Assembly (NCBI GenBank): GCA_964629975.1
Contig: CAZVUN010000107.1
Location: 1-10,374 of the forward strand
Source: G020354085 sp964629975
Lineage (GTDB): Bacteria > Pseudomonadota > Gammaproteobacteria > Acidiferrobacterales > Sulfurifustaceae
Direction: 5' to 3'
Length of the DNA: 10,374 nt
The notes under the pieces were generated by a model. It was given only the letters and a program-made list of their open reading frames with translations. It was not told where the DNA came from and made no database searches. Of this stretch, positions 1-10,316 are shown one piece after another. Made by a program: the position numbers and the translations under genes. Numbering within the stretch: position 1 is the first letter of the stretch; each line of letters starts with the position of its first letter.

Positions 1-858
1 AGCGTGCGCAATGTCGCGGGTGCCGCGCGCGCACGCGCGAGCGGGGCGGCGAGCATCGGACTGGTGCGCTCCGAGCTGCTGGCGCCGGATGCGGGGGGCG
101 TGCCGGATACCGGTTTCTACATCGCGGCGCTCGGCGCCGTGTGTGCCGCCGCGGCACCGCTGAGCGTGACGGTGCGCCTCATCGACATCGGCCCGGACAA
201 GCGCCCGGCGTGGTTGGGGGCGCAGGCGGCGCAGGCCGCGTTTGGCCTGCAGGGCGTGCGCTGGTACGCGCGCGAGCCGGTACGTGCGGTGGTGCAGGCC
301 GAGATCGACGCCATCGCGCAGCTGGCGGCGCACTACGCGCTGCGCGTGCTGGTGCCGTATGTCGCAGACCTGGCCGAGGCCGCGCACTGGCGTGATGTGC
401 TGCGCGCACGCCTGCCGGCGGGCGTGGCGATCGGTGCCATGGCCGAGACGCCGGCGGCGGCGCTGGCGCTCGGGGAGTGGCTGGGGGTGGTCGATTTCGC
501 CGCGCTTGGCAGCAACGATCTCGTGCAGTGTCTGTTCGGCGCCGATCGCGACGCGCCGGCGCTCGCGCCGTATCTCGATCCGTACGCGCCGGCGCTGTAC
601 CGCTTCCTGCGGCAGGTGGCCGAGGCCGCCGGCCCGGACATCGCCCGCGTGCAGCTGTGCGGCCTGTTGCCGCAGTTGAGCGGCGTGCTGCCCGTGCTGC
701 TCGGGCTCGGCGTGCGCGTGTTTTCGGTCGATGCGGTGGCGCTGCCCTACCTGGCGCAGCGCGTGACCGGGACGAATTGTCAGGAGGCGGCTCGGCTCGC
801 GGCGGCGGTGTGCGCGGCGCCCGACAGCGCCGCCGTGAGGACTTTGCTGGCCGCGTAG
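1..858 (+). CDS. Enzyme I-like PEP-binding barrel domain (PtsI/PtsP family), 5' end outside window
   Basis: The reading frame is open from the first base, so the N-terminus lies upstream. What remains (about 285 residues) aligns by motif with the C-terminal PEP-binding TIM barrel of PTS enzyme I, which takes phosphate from PEP for transfer to HPr. Counting from the GTG at 4, visible family residues are R22 in GLVRSEL, R58 in VRLIDIG, R86 in GLQGVRWY, E148 in AMAETPAA, N171-D172 in GSNDLVQ, R182 in ADRDAP and C219 in LCG. The two metal-ligand acids, the arginines and the catalytic cysteine are therefore kept. The usual CGE is CGL here, and the barrel is somewhat shorter and divergent. The phosphohistidine and HPr-binding domains, and any GAF or HPr fusion, would be upstream and cannot be seen. 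A 24-base gap with a good ribosome site separates it from the next small gene. The family call is firm; canonical, PtsP-type or fused architecture is undetermined. Confidence 0.8.
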   Translation, partial: SVRNVAGAARARASGAASIGLVRSELLAPDAGGVPDTGFYIAALGAVCAAAAPLSVTVRLIDIGPDKRPAWLGAQAAQAAFGLQGVRWYAREPVRAVVQAEIDAIAQLAAHYALRVLVPYVADLAEAAHWRDVLRARLPAGVAIGAMAETPAAALALGEWLGVVDFAALGSNDLVQCLFGADRDAPALAPYLDPYAPALYRFLRQVAEAAGPDIARVQLCGLLPQLSGVLPVLLGLGVRVFSVDAVALPYLAQRVTGTNCQEAARLAAAVCAAPDSAAVRTLLAA

Positions 859-882
859 CGACGCGCCGAGGAGGGCAGAGGC

Positions 883-1083
883 ATGGCACATGACCGCAAC
901 GATTCCACCGCCATCGAGGTCGGCGAGATCGTCGCCGCGCTGCTGGCGCGCGCGACCAAGGTCGAGTTCTCGCCCGACCAGATGGGCTTCATCGCGTATT
1001 TCCGCAGCGTCGAGATGAGCGGGCCGGACCGCATGCTGTCGCTCGGGCAGCTCATCGAGCTGGTCAAGCGCGATCTCAGTTGA
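883..1083 (+). CDS. Small unknown protein, 66 aa, downstream of the enzyme I-like gene
   Basis: The ATG at 883 is preceded by a strong purine-rich ribosome site (GAGGAGGG, about 870-877), and the stop is TGA at 1081-1083. The 66-residue product is acidic and looks soluble. It has no signal peptide or membrane segment, and its two probable helical stretches (EVGEIVAALLARATKVEF and LSLGQLIELVKRDL) flank a central SPDQMGFIAYF segment. I do not recognise the family. Spacing and strand suggest co-transcription with the enzyme I-like gene; no functional link can be read from the sequence. The ribosome site and codon use in keeping with the neighbours make it a credible gene despite its size. Confidence 0.6.
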   Translation: MAHDRNDSTAIEVGEIVAALLARATKVEFSPDQMGFIAYFRSVEMSGPDRMLSLGQLIELVKRDLS

Positions 1084-1141
1084 GTGGCGCCTCCGCATGC
1101 GCCACCCTGGACGGTGACACGCGCGAACGCGCGCGCGTCAC
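1084..1141 (+). terminator. Two tandem GC hairpins after the 66-aa gene, possible transcript end
   Basis: GTGGCGC (1084-1090) pairs perfectly with GCGCCAC (1099-1105) across an 8-base loop, directly after the stop codon. A second stem, GTGAC plus CGCGCG against CGCGCG plus GTCAC with small bulges, occupies 1114-1141. Neither is followed by a T run, so this is not a textbook intrinsic terminator. It may stabilise the transcript end or act in a Rho-dependent stop. Confidence 0.3.
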
Positions 1142-1267
1142 GTGGCTGTCATGTGGGCGGGCTACCCTGCCGTCCCCAATGATCCCCGCCGCTGCGGCGC
1201 GCGCACGCCCCGCCACCTCCCCGGTTCCATCGCCCCGTCCGTATCCTCGCACCTGAGCCGCCGCACC

Positions 1268-2485
1268 ATGCGCATCCTGATGATCAGCGATGTCTACTTC
1301 CCGCGCGTCAACGGCGTGTCGACCTCGATTCAGACCTTCTGGCGCGAGCTCGACGCGCGCGGTCATCGGGTGACGCTGATCGCGCCCGACTACGGGCAGG
1401 GACCGGACGATCCGAACCTGGACCTGGTCCGCGTCCCGTCGCGCTACCTGCCGCTCGATCCGGAGGACCGGATGATGAAGGCGCGCGCCATTCGCGCGCT
1501 GACCGGGCGGCTGCGCGGCTGGCAGTACGATGTGGTGCACATCCAGACGCCGTTCGTGGCGCATTACCTGGGGCTCGAGCTGGCGCGCGGGCTCGGCGTA
1601 CCGTGCATCGAGAGCTACCACACCTTTTTCGAGGAGTACCTGCATCACTACGCGCCGTTCCTGCCGGCCGCGTGGCTGCGCCGGGCGGCACGCCGTTTCT
1701 CACATTCGCAGTGCAACGCGGTCGATGCCCTGGTGGTCCCGAGCACGCCCATGGCCGAGGTGCTGCGCGGCTATGGCATCCGCACGCCGATGCACATCAT
1801 CCCGACCGGCATGGACCTCGGCCGCTTTGCCAATGCCGACGGGGCGCGCTTTCGCGCGGCGCACGGCATTGCCGCCGCTCGTCCGCTGCTGCTGTTCGTC
1901 GGGCGCGTGGCGCACGAGAAGAACATCGACATGCTGATGCGGGCCTTCGTGCGCGTGCGCCATGCCGTGCCCCAGGCCCTGCTGGTCATCGCCGGCGAGG
2001 GCCCGGCCGAGCGTCATCTGCATCGACTCGCGCGCGAGCTCGGCATCGCCGCCGATGTGCTGTTCGTGGGTTATCTCTCGCGCGATCGCGCGCTGCTCGA
2101 CTGCTACGCGGCGGCCGACGCCTTCCTGTTCGCCTCGCGCACCGAAACCCAGGGCCTGGTGCTGCTCGAAGCCATGGCCCTCGGGGTGCCGGTCGTTTCG
2201 ACCGCCGTGCTCGGCACGCGCGACATCCTGGCGCCGCGCCGCGGCGCCCTGGTGGCCGAGGACGATGTGGATGATCTTGCCGACAAGGCGGTCACGGTGC
2301 TGTGCAACCCGGCGCTGCGCGCGCGCCTCGCACACGAGGCGGGCTCGGCCACCTACAAGGTGGACGTCTCGGAGAGCGAGGCGCGCGCCTATGTGCGCGA
2401 GTGGTCGGCGGGCGCGCTGGCCGAGCGCCTGATCGCGCTGTACGCGAGCCTGCTGCCACAGGCCGGACGCCGCGCCACGGGCTAG
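1268..2485 (+). CDS. GT4-family glycosyltransferase, 405 aa
   Basis: This is a GT-B-fold retaining glycosyltransferase that should move a sugar from a nucleotide sugar to an acceptor at the cytoplasmic membrane face. The N-terminal domain opens with MRILMISDVYFPRVNGVST, the glycine loop typical of GT4 enzymes, then VHIQTPF (about 91-97) and the acceptor-side stretch ESYHTFFEEYLHHY (115-128). The C-terminal domain has the donor-phosphate residues R213 and K218 in FVGRVAHEKN and the EX7E motif E293-E301 in TETQGLVLLE. The HTFFEEY segment and overall layout recall diacylglycerol glucosyltransferases and PimB-like enzymes, so a glycolipid product is plausible but inferred. The frame is open back to 1142, but the extra residues are Pro/Arg-rich and unlike the family, while the ATG at 1268 gives the canonical beginning. 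No transmembrane helices are evident. No other glycan genes are nearby, so it may be a single-gene unit. Confidence 0.85.
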   Translation: MRILMISDVYFPRVNGVSTSIQTFWRELDARGHRVTLIAPDYGQGPDDPNLDLVRVPSRYLPLDPEDRMMKARAIRALTGRLRGWQYDVVHIQTPFVAHYLGLELARGLGVPCIESYHTFFEEYLHHYAPFLPAAWLRRAARRFSHSQCNAVDALVVPSTPMAEVLRGYGIRTPMHIIPTGMDLGRFANADGARFRAAHGIAAARPLLLFVGRVAHEKNIDMLMRAFVRVRHAVPQALLVIAGEGPAERHLHRLARELGIAADVLFVGYLSRDRALLDCYAAADAFLFASRTETQGLVLLEAMALGVPVVSTAVLGTRDILAPRRGALVAEDDVDDLADKAVTVLCNPALRARLAHEAGSATYKVDVSESEARAYVREWSAGALAERLIALYASLLPQAGRRATG

Positions 2486-2531
2486 GCGCTCGGGCGCGCG
2501 GCGCCGGGGCGGGTGGGCGGGATCCCCGTTG

Positions 2532-2537
2532 TATACT
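2532..2537 (+). promoter_or_regulatory. Possible -10 box (TATACT) before the transporter unit
   Basis: TATACT is a 5-of-6 match to the sigma-70 -10 consensus and stands out in an otherwise G+C-saturated 111-base gap between the glycosyltransferase and the leader ORF. No convincing -35 is seen about 17 bases upstream. Transcription starting just after it would give a leader of roughly 55 bases before the ATG, containing a small stem (GCGAG with CTCGC). There is no room for a full cobalamin riboswitch. Confidence 0.3.
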
Positions 2538-2599
2538 GCGCTCCCGGTTGCGAGTGCCACCTGCGCGCTCGCGAGGCCAGATCCCAGGGGAGGGCAATG

Positions 2600-2689
2600 A
2601 TGTCATCCGTGCGCCGCGGCCCGGCCCGCGCCCACGCCGTGCTGACCGCGATCGCAGTGCGCGGCCTGCTGTCGGCGGTAGCGGCGTGA
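2600..2689 (+). CDS. Short signal-peptide-like leader ORF, 29 aa, coupled to the permease
   Basis: The strong ribosome site AGGGGAGGG (2586-2594) is followed by two consecutive in-frame ATGs (2597 and 2600); the second has the better spacing. The frame runs 29 codons to a TGA at 2687-2689 that overlaps the GTG start of the permease (GTGA). The peptide begins with a basic stretch (SSVRRGPARAH) followed by a mostly hydrophobic, Ala/Leu-rich half ending in LLSAVAA, like a signal peptide, though an Arg interrupts the hydrophobic part. The permease GTG has only a weak ribosome site of its own, so translation of this ORF probably feeds it by coupling. It sits where a substrate-binding protein gene is often found, so it could be a remnant of such a gene after internal deletion. 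A chance ORF cannot be excluded. Confidence 0.4.
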   Translation: MSSVRRGPARAHAVLTAIAVRGLLSAVAA

Positions 2690-3711
2690 GCGCGCCGCGC
2701 CTGCCGCGCTGGTTCGCGGGCTACTGGTTGCCGGTGCTGCTGCTCGCCGTGCTGCTGGTCGGGTCGTTCCTGGTCGGACAGTACGCGCTGTCACCGCGTG
2801 AGCTCGCGGGCGTGCTGTGGGCGCGGCTGACGGGTGCGCCGCAGGACGCCACGACGGTCGCCGACACCATCGTGTTCCAGATCCGTCTGCCGCGCGTGCT
2901 CGGCGCGATCGTGGTCGGCGCGGCGCTGGCCGCCGCCGGCGCGACCTATCAGGCGATGTTCCGCAATCCGCTGGTGTCGCCCGATATCCTCGGCGTGTCG
3001 GCCGGGGCGGGCTTGGGCGCCGCGCTCGGCATCTTCCTGGCGCTGCCGGTCGTGGCGACCCAGTTGCTCGCCTTCGGCGGCGGGCTCGCCACGGTGCTGG
3101 CCGTGTACCTCATCGCCCGCGCCGTGCGCGGGCACGACCCGGTGCTGGTGCTGGTGCTCGCCGGCGTGGTGCTGGGCACGCTCGCCGGGGCGTGCATCTC
3201 GCTGGTCAAGTATCTGGCCGATCCCTACGACCAGTTGCCGGCGATCACCTTCTGGCTGCTCGGTAGCCTCTCCGCGCTCGGCCCGGGCGAGGTGCTGGCG
3301 GTGTTGCCGCTCACGCTGGTGGGGCTGATGCCGCTGGTGCTGCTGCGCTGGCGCATGAACGTGCTGTCGCTCGGCGACGACGAGGCGCGCGCGCTCGGCG
3401 TGGACGCCGCGCGCCTGCGCCTCGTGTTCATCGCCGCCGCCACGCTGATCACGGCCGCGGCGACGTCGGTGAGCGGGGTGATTGGCTGGGTCGGGCTCAT
3501 CATCCCGCACCTGGCGCGCGTCCTGGTGGGTCCGGACTTTGCGCGTCTGCTGCCGGCCTCGATGCTGCTCGGCGGCGGGTTCCTGCTCGCGGTGGACGAC
3601 GTCGCGCGTGGCGCGGCACCGATCGAGCTGCCGCTCGGGATACTGACCGCGCTGCTCGGGGCGCCGCTGTTCCTGTGGTTGCTGGCGTGCACCCGCCGGG
3701 GCTGGCAATGA
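2686..3711 (+). CDS. FecCD/BtuC-family ABC transporter permease, 341 aa
   Basis: This is the integral membrane subunit of a type II ABC importer for iron-siderophore, heme or cobalamin. Family signatures appear in order: RLPRVLGAIVVGAALAAAGATYQAMFRNPL, split here as RLPRVLGAIVVG then YQAMFRNPL, followed by SPDILGVSAGAGLGAALG; LGDDEARALGVDAARLR, the cytoplasmic coupling region; SGVIGWVGLIIPHLAR; and a C-terminal PIELPLGILTALLGAPLFLWLL. Around nine to ten hydrophobic helices can be counted, and the length matches the family (330-350). The frame stays open upstream, but that stretch is Arg/Pro-rich, so the GTG at 2686, overlapping the leader ORF stop, is chosen. The stop overlaps the ATPase start (ATGA at 3708-3711), showing a coupled operon. 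The substrate cannot be told from sequence: no binding protein, TonB receptor or riboswitch is present. Confidence 0.9.
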   Translation: MSAPRLPRWFAGYWLPVLLLAVLLVGSFLVGQYALSPRELAGVLWARLTGAPQDATTVADTIVFQIRLPRVLGAIVVGAALAAAGATYQAMFRNPLVSPDILGVSAGAGLGAALGIFLALPVVATQLLAFGGGLATVLAVYLIARAVRGHDPVLVLVLAGVVLGTLAGACISLVKYLADPYDQLPAITFWLLGSLSALGPGEVLAVLPLTLVGLMPLVLLRWRMNVLSLGDDEARALGVDAARLRLVFIAAATLITAAATSVSGVIGWVGLIIPHLARVLVGPDFARLLPASMLLGGGFLLAVDDVARGAAPIELPLGILTALLGAPLFLWLLACTRRGWQ

Positions 3712-4502
3712 GACTCGCGGTCGAGGCGCTCGCCTACGGTTATCCCGGGCGGCGGATCGGGGCCGACGTGAGCTTCACGCTCGCCGCCGGCGAGGTGCTG
3801 TGCCTGTTGGGGCCGAACGGCAGCGGCAAGACGACGTTGTTTCGCACGCTGCTCGGCCTGCTCCCGGCCCAGGGGGGCGCGGTGCGCCTCGACGGCGAGG
3901 ACATCGCCGGGTGGTCACCGCGCATGCTGGCGCGTGCCATGGGTTACGTGCCGCAGGCGCACGTGGCGTACTTTCCCTTCACGGTGCTCGAAACGGTGCT
4001 CATGGGGCGCACCGCCCGCATGGGACTGTTTGCGGCACCGTCCCGCGCCGACGTAGCGGTTGCGGAACGCATGCTCGAGGAGCTGCACATCACGCACCTG
4101 CGCGATGCCGTCTATACGCAGGTCAGTGGCGGCGAGCGCCAGCTCACGCTTATCGCGCGCGCGCTCGCCCAGGAGCCGAGCATCCTGGTGATGGACGAAC
4201 CGACCGCGAGCCTCGATTTCGGCAACCAGACCCTGGTGCTGTCGCACGTGCGTGCGCTCGCGCGCCGCGGCATCGCGGTGGTGCTGTCCACGCACGACCC
4301 GGATCATGCGTTCTTCTGCGCCGATCGCGCCGCGCTGCTCAAGGACGGACGATTGCTGCACCTTGGCCGGCCGGCCGAGGTGATCACCGCGGCCAGCTTG
4401 CGTGAGCTCTATGATGTCGAGGTCGAGGTACTGGAACACGCCGCGTACGAGGGCGCGGAGCGGCGGCGCGTGTGCGTGCCGCTGCGCCCGGTGCGCACCT
4501 AG
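3708..4502 (+). CDS. FecE/BtuD-type ABC transporter ATP-binding protein, 264 aa
   Basis: This is the cytoplasmic ATPase that drives the permease encoded just upstream. All motifs are intact: Walker A GPNGSGKTT (35-43), Q-loop VPQ (Q83), ABC signature VSGGERQ (139-145), Walker B ILVMDEP (159-165, D163 and catalytic E164), D-loop SLD and switch histidine H196 in STHDPDH. The 264-residue length and the alternation of loops fit iron/cobalamin-type importer ATPases. Its ATG overlaps the permease TGA in an ATGA arrangement. An earlier in-frame start would encode residues still inside the permease 3' end, so 3708 is chosen. The C-terminal tail after about 235 (EVEVLEHAAYEGAERRR) resembles the short tail common in this family. 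It ends 23 bases before the convergent methyltransferase gene. The substrate is unresolved. Confidence 0.92.
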   Translation: MRLAVEALAYGYPGRRIGADVSFTLAAGEVLCLLGPNGSGKTTLFRTLLGLLPAQGGAVRLDGEDIAGWSPRMLARAMGYVPQAHVAYFPFTVLETVLMGRTARMGLFAAPSRADVAVAERMLEELHITHLRDAVYTQVSGGERQLTLIARALAQEPSILVMDEPTASLDFGNQTLVLSHVRALARRGIAVVLSTHDPDHAFFCADRAALLKDGRLLHLGRPAEVITAASLRELYDVEVEVLEHAAYEGAERRRVCVPLRPVRT

Positions 4503-4525
4503 CCCGCGGCACCGGTCCGCCGCTG

Positions 4526-5095
4526 TCAGCGCATTGGCCGACGCCCGATCCAGACGCTGATCGGGTCGCGCATGTCCGGTGCGTCGTTGCTCGCGATCGG
4601 CTCGAAGTCGGCGAACAGGCGGTTCAATTCGCCCGGCTCCAGGAGGTAGTCGGGATTGAAATCCGGATTCGTGAGCAGGCGATGGCGATTGAAGGTCTGG
4701 TAGAGCATGAGCCCGCCCGGCACGAGCGCGCGCTTCAGATGCGCGATGAGCGGGCGGTTGAGGAAGCGCACCACCAGCACCAGCGTGAAGCGCTCCGGCG
4801 GCGGGATAAACTGGTCGAGATCGGCGGCGACCAGGTGCACCGGCAGCGGGGTGGCGGCGAGCCGTTCCCGGCAGTAGCGCAGGCCCGCGAGGCTGCCGTC
4901 GACGGCGATCACCTCGTAGCCGCGCCGCGCAAGATAGAGCGCATTGTGTCCCACGCCGCAGGCGACGTCGAGCGCGAGCCCCCGCCCGTCGAGCAGGTGC
5001 GCGTACTGCGTGAGGATCGCATCCGGCGCGAAGTCCGGATGGGGATTGTGGCGCGCGTACTTGTCGTTCCAGCGCTCGATGTCGGCGATGGCCAT
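4526..5095 (-). CDS. Class I SAM-dependent methyltransferase, 189 aa (TehB-like)
   Basis: This is a small single-domain Rossmann-fold methyltransferase. The SAM-binding glycine motif is LDVACGVGHNALYLA (residues 42-56), the ribose-binding acid is D66 in EVIAVDGS, the adenine-side acid is D92 in VAADLDQF, and motif IV is the FTLVLVVRFLNRPL stretch. It continues with LKRALVPGGLMLYQTFN, typical of post-motif III. Size and N-terminus (WNDKYA..) recall TehB-like tellurite or generic small-molecule methyltransferases, but the acceptor cannot be assigned. The ATG at 5093-5095 lies 14 bases after the lhr stop on the same strand, so it is probably co-transcribed with lhr. No clear ribosome site is visible in that short gap, suggesting coupling or a leaderless-like start. 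It converges with the ABC ATPase across 23 bases. Confidence 0.8.
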   Translation of the reverse strand: MAIADIERWNDKYARHNPHPDFAPDAILTQYAHLLDGRGLALDVACGVGHNALYLARRGYEVIAVDGSLAGLRYCRERLAATPLPVHLVAADLDQFIPPPERFTLVLVVRFLNRPLIAHLKRALVPGGLMLYQTFNRHRLLTNPDFNPDYLLEPGELNRLFADFEPIASNDAPDMRDPISVWIGRRPMR

Positions 5096-5109
5096 GACGG
5101 TGAACCGCG

Positions 5110-9564
<4,455 letters not shown>

Positions 9565-9664
9565 CCGGGCATGTTAACACACGTCGTATCAAGCCTGCGG
9601 GGGCAGACGCGTGCCGAAGCGCCGTGACCGAGGGCGCAGCGGATTCGATGGAACTAGAGAGAAT
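9565..9664 (-). other. Gap between lhr and the attC site; probable lhr leader, nothing firm
   Basis: About 100 bases separate the lhr ATG from the attC core box. On the lhr strand there are AT-richer words (TTGATA, GTTAAC) close to the start codon, but no pair with proper -35/-10 spacing. No strong ribosome site precedes the lhr ATG. No ORF or repeat is apparent. If no promoter lies here, lhr would depend on read-through from the cassette. Confidence 0.3.
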
Positions 9665-9760
9665 GCTTAACGATCCAGGTGAGCGGCCGCCGAGGAGCGA
9701 AGCGACGAGGGTAGCCAACAGCGTAGCTGTTGGCCGGTCCGCTCCACCTGGGGGTTAGAC
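9665..9760 (-). other. attC: Integron attC recombination site, 96 bp
   Basis: Read on the + strand, outer boxes GCTTAAC (9665-9671, RYYYAAC) and GTTAGAC (9754-9760, GTTRRRY) bound an imperfect palindrome. Inner arms CCAGGTGAGCGG (9675-9686) and CCGCTCCACCTGG (9739-9751) pair throughout except for one extra C on the right arm (9744 or 9745). Continuing inward, T9738 is also unpaired. Unpaired bases limited to one L arm are the feature by which integron integrases orient attC, and here they put the gene-proximal arm to the right, agreeing with the minus-strand gene. The centre holds a perfect 9-bp hairpin, GCCAACAGC-GTA-GCTGTTGGC (9714-9734), and a less structured GAGGAGCGAAGCGACGAGG segment. 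The crossover would fall after the G of minus-strand GTTAAGC (G at 9671). Size is within the usual attC range. The sequence reading is direct; activity is inferred. Confidence 0.85.
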
Positions 9761-10230
9761 CGCTGATAGATCAGACAGGATGAGCGCCCAGTCATCAGCG
9801 GATATCTCCGTCGGAACGAAGACAGTGGTACCAGTGATATTCATTGCCGCCGAGACGCCACCAGCGCCAACGTTCTTCAAGATGGGCCACTTGGTTTTCG
9901 CGGCGTCCATGTGAATTTGGCGCGCTGGTGTTCCGAGCGGATGAATGCGAAACGGCAATCGCCACTTTTCGGGCCAAACATCTGATACGACCCTGTCCGG
10001 ATCTGGCTCGGAGTAAACCAGAAACGGAGTAGTGAACGAGTGCGTTTCATTGCAGTAAAGGAGACCCAGGGAGCCAACCTTCATTCGTCTCGACTTCGTG
10101 ATTCGACCTTTCATATCCGTGGGCGACGTCTCCGCCACGGCCCACATTTGGGCACCGATGCCAGCCCATATGTTCGTCAAATTTTTCGACGCAAAGCAGA
10201 AGAGTTCCATAGTCGCCCTTTGCGGTCTAA
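9671..10230 (-). mobile_element. Integron gene cassette, 560 bp, one gene plus attC
   Basis: On the minus strand the unit starts at the TT of G|TTAGAC (10231-10225) and ends at the G of G|TTAAGC (9671), the standard cassette limits. It contains a 14-base leader with ribosome site, one ORF, and the attC, with the stop codon inside the attC R'' box, as is typical of compact cassettes. Its first six bases (TTAGAC) match the complement of its own R'' box (GTCTAAC), so a circularised cassette would have a perfectly paired outer core. The coding part has near 50% GC against about 70% around it, supporting separate origin. There is no integrase or attI in view, so mobility depends on an integrase elsewhere. 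Confidence 0.8.
9755..10210 (-). CDS. Cassette-encoded small protein, probable PUA/EVE-like domain, 151 aa
   Basis: The ATG at 10210-10208 follows a ribosome site (AAAGGGCG) and lies 14 bases from the cassette core box. The TAA stop (9757-9755) is part of the attC box GTCTAAC. The product is soluble, with no signal peptide or membrane segment. The fold-like pattern is MELFCFASKNLTNIWAGIGAQMWAV at the N-terminus (notably NIWAGIGAQMWAV), then RMKVGSLGLLYCNETHSFTTPF, here seen as GSLGLLYC and FTTPFLV, then WRLPFRIHPLGTP, and a C-terminal PTEISADDW. The small strand-rich layout with early W, a central GxxGLLYC strand and LPFRIHPLG recalls EVE/ASCH/PUA-like domains, which bind modified nucleic acid bases and often accompany restriction or defence genes. 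That family call is by eye and tentative. Codon use is far less GC-rich than in lhr, pointing to horizontal acquisition. It may otherwise be an uncharacterised cassette protein family. Confidence 0.7.
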   Translation of the reverse strand: MELFCFASKNLTNIWAGIGAQMWAVAETSPTDMKGRITKSRRMKVGSLGLLYCNETHSFTTPFLVYSEPDPDRVVSDVWPEKWRLPFRIHPLGTPARQIHMDAAKTKWPILKNVGAGGVSAAMNITGTTVFVPTEISADDWALILSDLSAV

Positions 10231-10316
10231 CGATTGAGTAGCCGGACTATTGGCCGATATTGACGGCAATTAATCAAGATCTCGTACGGAGCCCGCGCAG
10301 AATCAAGCGGTTATGC
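10225..10316 (-). other. Candidate degenerate attC site of a preceding cassette, 92 bp
   Basis: The left box GTCTAAC (10225-10231 on +) is a perfect core. The right box GTTATGC (10310-10316) keeps GTT but departs from GTTRRRY at one base. The left arm GATTGAGTAGCCGGACT pairs with the right arm within AGCCCGCGCAGAATCAAGC at most positions if a few right-arm bases, including a G next to the box, are left unpaired. That is the same asymmetry as in the 9665 site. A central stem TTGGCCG with CGGCAA (10250-10269, one bulge, 7-base loop) could be the variable hairpin. On the minus strand a TAA lies inside GCATAAC, as in the downstream cassette. Pairing is imperfect; an attI or plain flank is the alternative. 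Confidence 0.4.

Noticed and set aside
1142..1267. N-terminal extension of the glycosyltransferase to a GTG at 1142
   Set aside because: The 42 extra residues are Pro/Arg-rich, unlike GT4 N-termini; the ATG at 1268 starts the canonical first strand.
2486..2599. Cobalamin riboswitch before the transporter
   Set aside because: GCCACCTG loosely resembles a conserved riboswitch element, but the gap is too short for the full fold and the other conserved boxes are absent.
4503..4525. Bidirectional terminator between the ATPase and methyltransferase genes
   Set aside because: Only a 5-bp stem (GCGGC with GCCGC) around an 8-base loop and no T runs on either strand; too weak to call.
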